Shown: piece after piece, positions 9,136-16,476 of the stretch | How positions within the stretch are numbered: position 1 is the stretch's first letter | Layout of the letters: each line of letters opens with the position of its first letter | Virus record (IMG/VR): IMGVR_UViG_3300047560_000534 | Coordinates: 1 to 23,460 of that record | Origin: a virus | Reading direction: 5' to 3' (one strand) | Length of the DNA stretch: 23,460 bases | Notes under the pieces: model-generated | The model's input: the letters and a program-made list of their open reading frames with translations, nothing else | What the model was told of the DNA's origin: nothing | The model's database searches: none | Translations under genes and position numbers: made by a program

Positions 9136-11745
9136 TCATGATCTATTTACACTATCGTCAAGATTTAGGGTTGGGTTGACAATAGTTCCAACTTGTGTTG
9201 ATTGATAGGTTGTAATCTGAGTTGCAGCATATGGAGTAATTTCACCGTTATTTTCTTGGATACCAGCTGATGTTACATTGCCACCAACAACCGTATCTGT
9301 TGCTGAAGCTGTTTCAGCAATTTGAGCACCCAGTAATACGAGGGCTCCTGTAGCATCATCAACATATACTGGCTCAGTTCCGGATGTTGCGTCTGTTATA
9401 CCAGCACCAACAACCGTATCCGTAGATGTTATCGACTCAGTTCCAGTATCAAGTGTGACAGAAACATATGTTCCTACGACACTATCCGTAGATGTTATCG
9501 ACTCAGTTCCAGTATCAAGTGTGACAGAAACATATGTTGCATCTGGTAAGCTATCAGCCGCTGTTACAGATTGGGTACCAGTTGTTAGATTACCTGAATT
9601 ATATGTAGCATCCGTAGCATCAGTTGAAGTTACGGATTCAGTTCCAGCTGTCAGATTACCTGATCTATATGTGGCTGCAAAACTGTCTGTTACACTAATA
9701 GTTTCTTCATGACCAACGTTCTTCGTAACTTCAGCGCTTGGGAATGAATCTGTAGATGTTACGGATTCTGTTCCCGTAGTACCAGATGTAATTTTACCAC
9801 CAACAACTGTATCTATCGCAACAACTGATTCATCAACTTCAACATCTTGTATATTTGAATATGATAGACCTGTAATGATATAATTTGGCGCTGTCGAATT
9901 GATAATCAATTCGTTGAAACGTTTTGTTCCTGCTGGATGCAGCGTTTTTTTGATAATCTCGCTGTACTTCTCAAGAGCTTCGGATACACGAAGAACGTAT
10001 GAAAATTCTTGATAGTAATAGTTATCCTGTAGCTTGTTGTTCCAGCTTAGGAAACCTTTTGTATCAACATAACGTCCTGGGAATGTAACAATACCAGATG
10101 GAATTGGTTGTGATTCGCCAGAGAATGTTTTTTGTCTACGAAGGTAACGATTAGCATTTCCACCAGATACGTTAGCCGAAGTATATGTCTTTACAATAGC
10201 AGTATTACCCTGCGATAGATTTAGCAGAGTTGCATTTTCAAATCTATTGAAGTTTTGACCAGGTGAAATGATTCTTAGTTTCTTGATTGCGCCAGGAGCA
10301 GGGTTCACAGATACTGTTGCGTTTCTTCCGATATAGCTGCTATATCCATCATACACGTTTAGCGGAGATGTTTCCGTATCGATGATTGTGATTGTTGGTA
10401 AAACAGTATATCCATATCCCGGATTGATGATTGCGATGGCATTGATTGCGTGATAGTTGCTGGCGCTGAACTTGAGAGCGTTGCCGATTGTGCTATATGC
10501 ATTAGAACCAGCAAGACCAGTATAAGCCAATGCACCAACAGTAATGTTTGTTGTTGCAGCAATTGCTGAAATGAATGTCTGTGCACTTGAAATAGAATGA
10601 ACACGTAATGTATTTGCACTTCCGTTTACACGGACAATGTCACCAACGTTTAGCTGTTCGGTAAAAGATGTTCCTTGCCCAACAACAGTATTAGAACCAC
10701 TTGCAATTTTTACTGTTCCGGTAAGTTTTGAACGAACAGAAGCTGTATTAGCTCCACCAGCAACAAAGAATGGTCCAGCACCAATTTGAACATTCTTGAG
10801 AGGTTCGATAATATCGATACCAAGTGTAACTGGAATTGACTCAAGCGTCCATGATGCAACTTTTGCTTGGAAACCAGTTCCGTTGCCGCCACTAATAATA
10901 AGTCTAGTGTTTTCTTTAGTATATCCAGAACCACTATTTGTGATTCGAATCTCAACACCTTCGCCAGTAGAAACAGTTTCTGTAACAACCGCACGAGCAG
11001 TTTCTGTTGAACCAGCACCGCCAATTTCAATAATATCATTTAGACTGTGATATGCGCCACCCTGAACAACTGTGGTTTCAATAAGAGAACCAACCTGCGC
11101 ACTAACAGTAACATAGTTACCAGCTTCATCAACAACGCGCTCGCCGTCAATAAATATACCAGTTACGTTTTCAACAACCATATCATAGATTGTCATACCA
11201 GCAGCGATTGTAGATGTAATACGTTGAACTAGCGCTGTTGCGCCAGACTGCACACCTCTTACGTTGGTACCACCAAATTGTTTTGGATTGAGTGAATATG
11301 GTTTACCAACACGCAGCTTTGTTTCTTGTACCCAACGACCATCTGAAGCACGAAGAATATCTTCGCCTGGATAATAAAACTCAAGCTCTGAGTCAAATAG
11401 CGCACGGAATAGAAAACGATAAGATTCTTGAGAGCCACGTGAACGATAGAACTCGCGGATATGTTTGGCTAACATACGCTTGTCAGCTAATACTTCTTTT
11501 GGAATATTGATCATAAACTCTTTGCGGAAATACTCCACAAAAGAATCCACGGTTCTATCAATATCCTTATTGTCACGCAGAGAACGAGCGGCGTTTACTG
11601 GATTGCCGCTTTGTTCCATATACTCAAAATAAGCTTTCATAAACGAAACAAATTGAGGCCCTTCCTCACGAATGAACCCAGGAAACTGAGTATCAATCTG
11701 TGAAGATATCTTTTTGAGTATGTCTTCTGCGCCTACGATTGCCAT
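9136..11745 (-). CDS. 7: Baseplate wedge protein gp7-like (869 aa) with C-terminal repeat tail
   Basis: The N-terminal 140 residues match the C-terminal part of T4 gp7. SRGSQESYRFLFRALF (about 103-118) corresponds to T4 TKGIEASYKFLFKVLY, and the preceding FVSFMKAYFEYMEQ corresponds to FEAFCEAYIQYLSD. A second match near residues 580-610 (SYVLRV...LHPAGTKRF) corresponds to T4 SYYVMKI...VHPVGFGF. The large N-terminal propeller of T4 gp7 (1032 aa) is absent. Beta modules fill the space between the matches: Gly-x-Gly-Tyr units, and residues 343-410 shared with gp8. The tail (about 640-825) is a tandem array of roughly 22-24-residue units around TGTESITSTD. The gene lies between gp6 and gp8, as T4 gene 7 does, and its ATG overlaps the gp6 stop (TAATG). 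Confidence 0.82.
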   Translation of the reverse strand: MAIVGAEDILKKISSQIDTQFPGFIREEGPQFVSFMKAYFEYMEQSGNPVNAARSLRDNKDIDRTVDSFVEYFRKEFMINIPKEVLADKRMLAKHIREFYRSRGSQESYRFLFRALFDSELEFYYPGEDILRASDGRWVQETKLRVGKPYSLNPKQFGGTNVRGVQSGATALVQRITSTIAAGMTIYDMVVENVTGIFIDGERVVDEAGNYVTVSAQVGSLIETTVVQGGAYHSLNDIIEIGGAGSTETARAVVTETVSTGEGVEIRITNSGSGYTKENTRLIISGGNGTGFQAKVASWTLESIPVTLGIDIIEPLKNVQIGAGPFFVAGGANTASVRSKLTGTVKIASGSNTVVGQGTSFTEQLNVGDIVRVNGSANTLRVHSISSAQTFISAIAATTNITVGALAYTGLAGSNAYSTIGNALKFSASNYHAINAIAIINPGYGYTVLPTITIIDTETSPLNVYDGYSSYIGRNATVSVNPAPGAIKKLRIISPGQNFNRFENATLLNLSQGNTAIVKTYTSANVSGGNANRYLRRQKTFSGESQPIPSGIVTFPGRYVDTKGFLSWNNKLQDNYYYQEFSYVLRVSEALEKYSEIIKKTLHPAGTKRFNELIINSTAPNYIITGLSYSNIQDVEVDESVVAIDTVVGGKITSGTTGTESVTSTDSFPSAEVTKNVGHEETISVTDSFAATYRSGNLTAGTESVTSTDATDATYNSGNLTTGTQSVTAADSLPDATYVSVTLDTGTESITSTDSVVGTYVSVTLDTGTESITSTDTVVGAGITDATSGTEPVYVDDATGALVLLGAQIAETASATDTVVGGNVTSAGIQENNGEITPYAATQITTYQSTQVGTIVNPTLNLDDSVNRS
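9280..9830 (-). repeat. Tandem repeats coding for TGTES-type units in the gp7-like tail
   Basis: About seven or eight degenerate units of 22-24 codons, each around TGT-E/Q-S-V/I-T-S/A-T/A-D followed by a short variable link. Two neighbouring units are exact copies at DNA level: 56 bp at 9417-9472 are identical to 9483-9538, with a 66-bp (22-codon) period. Outer units have diverged, so the inner pair is a recent duplication. Confidence 0.85.
10516..10719 (-). repeat. GTVK...GQGT...VGD module, copy in the gp7-like gene
   Basis: Codes for residues 343-410 of the gp7-like protein and matches residues 47-113 of the gp8-like protein (8159-8359). Identities include NT-x-VGQGT-x-F, QL-x-VGD and RVHSI-x-SAQT. 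At DNA level the two copies share an unbroken 18-bp stretch (10668-10685 and 8308-8325), which suggests relatively recent exchange. Confidence 0.8.
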
Positions 11746-13637
11746 TAGAAGTTATACAGCTTGAGTGATGGGGTTAGCAGCGTTGCAGTTTGACCAATAG
11801 TTTCTACGTTAGAAGCTGTAGCCAAAGTGTAACCACTGTTATCGTCGATGACATTGACTTCACTTTGCGAGATCAAAATAATCTGATTTCTTACTGGCGT
11901 AATATTAGGATTCAATGGCGCAGCAATAACAGAAATAGACTCGCCAGTAAACGACGATGGAACAAAGTTTGTTATTGTTATTGTACCAGTATCATAATCG
12001 ATTGTGCCAGCATTGTAGTTTGTATAGACACGTCCAAGTCTACCAGCAGTTGACTGGTAGTAAATGCGAAGTGTACCAAAACCGTTGTCATCGAAGTATG
12101 ATGTTTTACCAGCATATTCGAATGAAGAAGAAGTAATGGAACCATAACCAGGATGTCTTACAACACCACTAATAAGTTCTTTTGTACCCAAACGCTGAAT
12201 AGGGTTATTGAACTTCAACGTATAGGTATTCACTCCGCTTAGATTTGGCGTAAATGTTTTTCTCAAACGAATCTGAGCATCAGTTGTTTGAATAGCATCA
12301 TCTGTTGCATCAAGATAGTCTAGGAATCTTGAGAAACGGAAGCTATTGCCAAATGTTGACAGATAGTTTTGCTCGAACGAAACAATACGAGAAGCAATTG
12401 CTGCAGCAAGTTCGCCAGGGGTTTTTGTTGTAAGAGACACATTGTATCTTGCGTTTACCAACGGAACAATATACAAGTATGTTGGATCAACAATCTGGAC
12501 ATCGATAGCTTGAACATTATACTTGTTTAACTTTGCGATGATTTCGTCTTTGCGTGATGCCGAAAATAGAGTACCTGTCTTTGGCTTCGCAGCAATAAAA
12601 ACTTTACCATAAATTGGCGGATCGTTATCTTCGCCACCCCAAACATTGACGGCTGAGATATCTGGGTTCTGATCCAGAAGAAGTCTTCTGTAATCTTCTG
12701 ATGTTACACAACGATTCTGTGTTTCATACATGCGAGGAGCATTGAAACGAATTGATTCGATATCTTCGATATCTGCTCCACCAGAAGAACGACCAATCGG
12801 AACAATTGTAATACCAGTTTGCCCATCGATTGTTGTATTTGTTAGTGTAAATGTATTTGCGCCGTTTGGAATACCTGCGTTACAAACACGATAAGAAATA
12901 CTAACAATAGAAGAAGTAGCAGGTTGTGTACCAAGAACACCATCACCAAAAGCAATCTTATACTTTTTCTGACGATCAGCTTCGACAAAGTAAACTTTGG
13001 AACTTGAATTGACAGAAAGAATATCGCTACCAAGCTTATATGTTTGTGTGTTACCGCCAGATGTTACAGTTACAGAAATACTCGTTGTGTCTACCATTTC
13101 ATTTGGCAAAACAAACGATGTATTAGAACTTCTGTTATAAACAAATCTATGAGTTAGTGGCTCGCCTTCAACAATACTAATATAATCAGCAAAGCCATTT
13201 GAGCTGTTAGCAGTAATTGTATATGTCTGTGGAGTAACAAACTTATAGCTTGCTCCATTGACGGAAGTAGTAAAGATTGTGTCTTTAGGAACACGAATTG
13301 ATCTGAATGTTGTATTAGCCACAGAATTAGTAAAGATCAGTTGAACATTAGCTCTTGCTCCACGCGCCGACTTTGGCACATAACCTAAAGTTTTGGCATG
13401 TGATACAACTGAATCGTATAGCTGAGCCGTATCAATAAAGCTCTCGTTGACTGCCATATTTGTATAAAACGCATTATAGTATGTATTATAAGCAAGCAAA
13501 TCGAGCAATGTACCAAGCGCAGAATCACTAAAATCGTAATCCGAAAATTCAGACTTTGACGAGATATAGTTTCTAAGATTGGAACGGATTGTATCAAAGT
13601 CCAATCCTGTTACGATGAGGTCTGTATTGATTGCCAT
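11745..13637 (-). CDS. 6: Baseplate wedge protein gp6 (630 aa)
   Basis: The length is close to T4 gp6 (660 aa) and several blocks match. LLDLLAYNTYYNAFYTNMAV near residues 45-65 follows T4 LCDLLAYNTLYIQQFGNAAV. The segment GADIEDIESIR...TQNRCVTSEDY near 285-320 follows T4 GDPEDIERIR...TQQRCVTATDY. FIAAKPKTG near 350 follows FIAAKPKSG. This is the gp6/GpJ-like protein that forms the dimeric inner ring around the hub and clamps gp25, gp53 and gp7. The ATG overlaps the gp25 stop (TAATG) and the stop overlaps the gp7-like ATG, so 25-6-7 form one translationally coupled unit. Confidence 0.93.
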   Translation of the reverse strand: MAINTDLIVTGLDFDTIRSNLRNYISSKSEFSDYDFSDSALGTLLDLLAYNTYYNAFYTNMAVNESFIDTAQLYDSVVSHAKTLGYVPKSARGARANVQLIFTNSVANTTFRSIRVPKDTIFTTSVNGASYKFVTPQTYTITANSSNGFADYISIVEGEPLTHRFVYNRSSNTSFVLPNEMVDTTSISVTVTSGGNTQTYKLGSDILSVNSSSKVYFVEADRQKKYKIAFGDGVLGTQPATSSIVSISYRVCNAGIPNGANTFTLTNTTIDGQTGITIVPIGRSSGGADIEDIESIRFNAPRMYETQNRCVTSEDYRRLLLDQNPDISAVNVWGGEDNDPPIYGKVFIAAKPKTGTLFSASRKDEIIAKLNKYNVQAIDVQIVDPTYLYIVPLVNARYNVSLTTKTPGELAAAIASRIVSFEQNYLSTFGNSFRFSRFLDYLDATDDAIQTTDAQIRLRKTFTPNLSGVNTYTLKFNNPIQRLGTKELISGVVRHPGYGSITSSSFEYAGKTSYFDDNGFGTLRIYYQSTAGRLGRVYTNYNAGTIDYDTGTITITNFVPSSFTGESISVIAAPLNPNITPVRNQIILISQSEVNVIDDNSGYTLATASNVETIGQTATLLTPSLKLYNF

Positions 13638-14059
13638 TATCGAACCTTATTGAGATTGATGTCGATATCAACGTCGTTTAGCGTAACGGCGTTTCTGAAT
13701 TTTACTGTAATATAGAGTTGATTGCTGTCTCTATTTTCAGAAACAATCACTCCATTGTTCTCAGGAAGAACCGCTCTAGGTTCGTAGTTTTGAATTGCTG
13801 TTGCAATTTGATTTTCGTAATCGCTGGCAAAAACCGTATCAAAGTTATCGAATAGACGCTTGCGAACATCTCCGCCATACTCTGGGCGGAAAGGGCGCTC
13901 GTAGCGATTTGTTAGCAGAAGGTTCTTTAGACCCTGCTTGACTGCATCATCACCCTTCTTTACAAGCAGCTTGCCTGTCGATGGATGCGCACGAAACATA
14001 AGATCGAAGTCTTTGTTTGTGGTTTTAACGAGTGATGGTGGTAGTTGTCTTCTTTTCAT
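13637..14059 (-). CDS. 25: Baseplate wedge protein gp25 (140 aa)
   Basis: This is a GPW/gp25-family protein of the usual size (T4 gp25 is 132 aa). It shows the conserved core GLKNLLLTNRYERPFRPEYG (residues 43-62) and the family's EPR motif at 93-95 (NYEPRAVL). gp25 seats on gp6 and gp53 at the inner baseplate and nucleates sheath assembly. Homologues are shared by phages, type VI secretion (TssE) and other contractile systems. AAGGA lies just upstream of the ATG, and a near-consensus late promoter (AATAAATA) sits at 14076-14083. Confidence 0.93.
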   Translation of the reverse strand: MKRRQLPPSLVKTTNKDFDLMFRAHPSTGKLLVKKGDDAVKQGLKNLLLTNRYERPFRPEYGGDVRKRLFDNFDTVFASDYENQIATAIQNYEPRAVLPENNGVIVSENRDSNQLYITVKFRNAVTLNDVDIDINLNKVR

Positions 14060-14075
14060 ATGTTTTCCTTTTTGT

Positions 14076-14083
14076 TATTTATT
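14076..14083 (-). promoter_or_regulatory. Probable late promoter of gp25-gp6-gp7 (AATAAATA)
   Basis: The minus strand reads AATAAATA, one mismatch from the T4 late consensus. It lies in the 77-bp gap upstream of gp25, about 17 nt from the ATG, which would give a very short leader containing the AAGGA ribosome site. Confidence 0.5.
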
Positions 14084-14096
14084 CAGAAAAAAAGAC

Positions 14097-14125
14097 TTGA
14101 CAAACCAATCAAACGCCATTATAAT
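14097..14125 (+). promoter_or_regulatory. Perfect sigma-70 consensus promoter on the plus strand (antisense)
   Basis: TTGACA at 14097-14102 and TATAAT at 14120-14125 are separated by exactly 17 nt. Both hexamers are perfect and the spacing is optimal. The expected start is near 14132, just before the 3' end of the 439-aa gene, so transcription would run rightward, antisense to that gene and then to PAAR and the spike. No plus-strand gene with a believable start lies downstream and I see no obvious terminator. A candidate for an antisense RNA or an early promoter. Confidence 0.7.
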
Positions 14126-14136
14126 AGGAATTGTAT

Positions 14137-15456
14137 TCAGGCGGTCATAATACTCGTATTAGCTTTAGCTGCCGCAGCTTTATCCGTTTCCTCAATAATA
14201 TGTAGTGCCTCAGCTACAGTTGAGTTTGGCTTGATAGCAGGATACTTCTTTATCAGATCCGGATAGCTATACTTAGTCAGCTTAGTATAGTCCACTTGTG
14301 CAAGTAGCTCTGACGTATGCTTCTCGATCTTAGCTGAGATTTCCATACGTTTCTTTTCAAGATCAGCCTTAGAATTGTCTCGCCCGTAGCCACCGGAACC
14401 CCAGTTGACTGTGTTAGCGTTACCAACTAGTTTTTGTGTACCATAAGATGTTTTTGCTGGGCTATCAGCAATCATATTAGTGCGAGGGGCAATAGTAGAC
14501 ATTAGCCCCATAAACTGAGATAGTGGTTGCTTGAGAGTAGAAAGTGCTGATCCAGCTGCTGATTCCGCAAATAGATTTTTAGGAACAATAGGATCAATTG
14601 GCTTTGTTGGTGGCTTTAGTTTCTGCGGTCCTTCTGCATCTTTAGACGGAGCGATAGTAACTTTAGGAAGCATCTTGAGAGCACCGCTCGCAAGCACAAG
14701 ATTTGGAACGAGCGTAGCAAAGTTTGGCTTACGACCAGAAGCTGCCGTAGCAAGAAGAACACCAGCCATCGCATTCATATTGAGCATTGGGAAGTTTGCT
14801 TGAATACCAGCAGCTTTAGCAGCAAACCCGATCGGGTCAGCAGCAATTTTAGTCAACGCTGCAATTTCATTAGCTAGTGGAATCTGATTTGCTAGATCAG
14901 CAAGCCCAGGAATACCGCTCAAAAGATTACCCTTGATTGCTGAAAAGATAAGCGATGTTGGACCAGATAGACCAAGACTCATTAGAACCTTTACTTCAGC
15001 AATTTTATTTACAATATCTGCAGCTCCACCAATTTTGAATGGTAATGCTCCTGTTAGATTTTTGATTGCGCCAGTCACAGCCGAGATTGGACCATCAAGC
15101 CCAGCACCCAAGAAGTCTTTAGCTAATCCAGTCATCGCATCAAGCGCACCAGTTTGCTTTAGTGCAGCAAGCCCAAGAGTAATTGCCGGATCAAGTTGAA
15201 ATGGTGGTGCGCTGTATCCAAGAGGATCGTTGATCATTTTGACTGCTTCAGTATGATTTACTAGATTTGGATGATCGCGATTCATACGTTCTAGCAATTC
15301 ACAAAGTTCATTTGTTCCAGTATAGGTATACTCTTTATCGTTTAGAGTATACTTGTCTCCTTTAGCGAGTGGAATTTTCCCAGCCGCTTCCTGCTTTAGT
15401 TGAGCAAGACGCTCACGCTTTGAAACAATATCTGGTGTATCAACTATTTCTGCCAT
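14137..15456 (-). CDS. Unknown amphipathic Ala/Gly/Leu-rich protein (439 aa) downstream of PAAR
   Basis: I do not recognise the family. Residues 1-75 are charged and look globular (TLNDKEYTYTGTNELCELLERM). Residues about 90-275 are a long run of Ala, Gly, Leu and Ile-rich amphipathic helices broken by Gly-Pro (TLGLAALKQTGALDAMTGLA; LSGIPGLADLANQIPLANEI). Residues 280-360 are Pro/Ser linker-like. The end (about 365-439) is charged and helical (DLEKKRMEISAKIEKHTSEL). There is no signal peptide. It starts 4 nt after the PAAR stop with an AGGAT ribosome site, so it belongs to the spike cassette. Possible roles are a spike-associated cargo, a membrane-active protein or an assembly factor; none is shown by the sequence. 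Confidence 0.8.
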   Translation of the reverse strand: MAEIVDTPDIVSKRERLAQLKQEAAGKIPLAKGDKYTLNDKEYTYTGTNELCELLERMNRDHPNLVNHTEAVKMINDPLGYSAPPFQLDPAITLGLAALKQTGALDAMTGLAKDFLGAGLDGPISAVTGAIKNLTGALPFKIGGAADIVNKIAEVKVLMSLGLSGPTSLIFSAIKGNLLSGIPGLADLANQIPLANEIAALTKIAADPIGFAAKAAGIQANFPMLNMNAMAGVLLATAASGRKPNFATLVPNLVLASGALKMLPKVTIAPSKDAEGPQKLKPPTKPIDPIVPKNLFAESAAGSALSTLKQPLSQFMGLMSTIAPRTNMIADSPAKTSYGTQKLVGNANTVNWGSGGYGRDNSKADLEKKRMEISAKIEKHTSELLAQVDYTKLTKYSYPDLIKKYPAIKPNSTVAEALHIIEETDKAAAAKANTSIMTA

Positions 15457-15460
15457 TCAC

Positions 15461-15748
15461 TTATCCTACCGTAACTGATCCGAGACCACTTGATGCGTTG
15501 GGTGCACAATGTGCGCCGCCCGGAATTGGGCACAGTGCATCTGCCGCTGCGCTATCTCCAACAACAATAATACCCTTGCCGTTGATTGTAATTGAACTGT
15601 GAGATGTAGACAAAGCTCCACCACCGTCGGTATTACCATCGCCGTCAACAGAAATCAATTTACCACCAGCATAAACTGTGGATTGACCTGATGCAATCGT
15701 TGTTGCTCCGCATGCGCGAGAGTCGCCGTCTCTATGAATTGCTGCCAT
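15461..15748 (-). CDS. 5.4: PAAR-repeat spike tip protein (gp5.4-like, 95 aa)
   Basis: A small Gly-rich PAAR protein: AAIHRDGDSRACGATTIASG at the start, then SSITINGKGIIVVGD and the end GGAHCAPNASSGLGSVTVG. Candidate metal ligands are His5, Cys13, His50, Cys73, His80 and Cys81. PAAR proteins form the sharp metal-stabilised cone on the tip of the gp5/VgrG beta-helix and make first contact with the outer membrane. T4 gp5.4 is of similar size. The ATG overlaps the stop of the beta-helix gene (TAATG), the partner it should sit on. Confidence 0.9.
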   Translation of the reverse strand: MAAIHRDGDSRACGATTIASGQSTVYAGGKLISVDGDGNTDGGGALSTSHSSITINGKGIIVVGDSAAADALCPIPGGAHCAPNASSGLGSVTVG

Positions 15749-16467
15749 TATGGATTCATCTGAATTGTGCTACCCTTGATCGTATTTGTTCCAGACGATT
15801 GAAGAGTCATTGTTCCGCCATTTGCTTTTACAGTTGTGCTTGCTCCAGAAGCAATACCCATATCACCACCAGCACCTAATCCCATTCCTGTTGTAGCAAT
15901 AGCTTGGAAGTCGCCGCCAGATAGAACTGCATAAGTTCCACCAGAGATAACAGTTGCTTCCGATCCTGTTGACTGGAAATATTCATTATTATTTGTTTCT
16001 GTTTTATTTCCGCCAGTTACTTCGTCGCGGTTACCTGATGTGCGATGAGCAGTCTTACCATTTACTTGTGTGCGCTGATCGCCGATAACTTCACGAAGCT
16101 CGTTGCCACCAACTTTTACTTTCAGATCGCCACCAACATTCAATTCATAATTACCATCGACATGCTGAATAACATTGCCTGTGCAGTAAATATTGATAGG
16201 TCCGTTGACTGTAAGATTGAAATCGCCGGTAACAATTTCATCACGACCCTTATCATTGAAGTCCTGACGACCACCTTTTGTTGTGGTAATCATTGCTCCA
16301 TCGTCTTTGATCTCAATAAATGTACCAGAAGCATGATAAACATGCACACGTCTATCGCCTGGCGTATTATCAATTTCGATAACATGTCCAGCTTCAGTCG
16401 TGTAGGTATGATTACCGAGATACTCGGATTTCTTACCGCCTGGTTCTTGTTGATTCCAACTTGCCAT
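15748..16467 (-). CDS. Central spike beta-helix protein, gp5 C-terminal-domain-like (239 aa)
   Basis: The N-terminus (HTYTTEAGHVIEIDNTPGDR, residues 20-39) matches T4 gp5 from VHTMETESGHIQEFDDTPGQ, where the C-terminal domain begins after the lysozyme. From about 80 to 170 come short beta-helix repeats of the V-x-G-N type (DFNLTVNGPINIYCTGNVIQ; DLKVKVGGNELREVIGDQRT). The last 70 residues are Gly/Ser-rich. This is the trimeric needle of the cell-puncturing device, encoded as a separate protein without lysozyme. It starts 9 nt after the 282-aa gene and overlaps PAAR. Confidence 0.88.
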   Translation of the reverse strand: MASWNQQEPGGKKSEYLGNHTYTTEAGHVIEIDNTPGDRRVHVYHASGTFIEIKDDGAMITTTKGGRQDFNDKGRDEIVTGDFNLTVNGPINIYCTGNVIQHVDGNYELNVGGDLKVKVGGNELREVIGDQRTQVNGKTAHRTSGNRDEVTGGNKTETNNNEYFQSTGSEATVISGGTYAVLSGGDFQAIATTGMGLGAGGDMGIASGASTTVKANGGTMTLQSSGTNTIKGSTIQMNP

Positions 16468-16476
16468 TATTATTCC

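Noticed and set aside
14087-14112. Possible leftward terminator (TTGA/TCAA stem then a T-run) between the 439-aa gene and gp25
   Set aside because: The stem is only 4 bp plus two wobble pairs and has almost no GC. It overlaps the promoter elements and would be very weak.
14045-14266. Plus-strand frame with a hydrophobic, signal-like stretch just after the sigma-70 promoter
   Set aside because: Its ATG is upstream of the promoter and no ATG, GTG or TTG follows the expected transcript start in this frame. The hydrophobic run is what antisense of the Ala/Lys-rich 3' end of the 439-aa gene would give.
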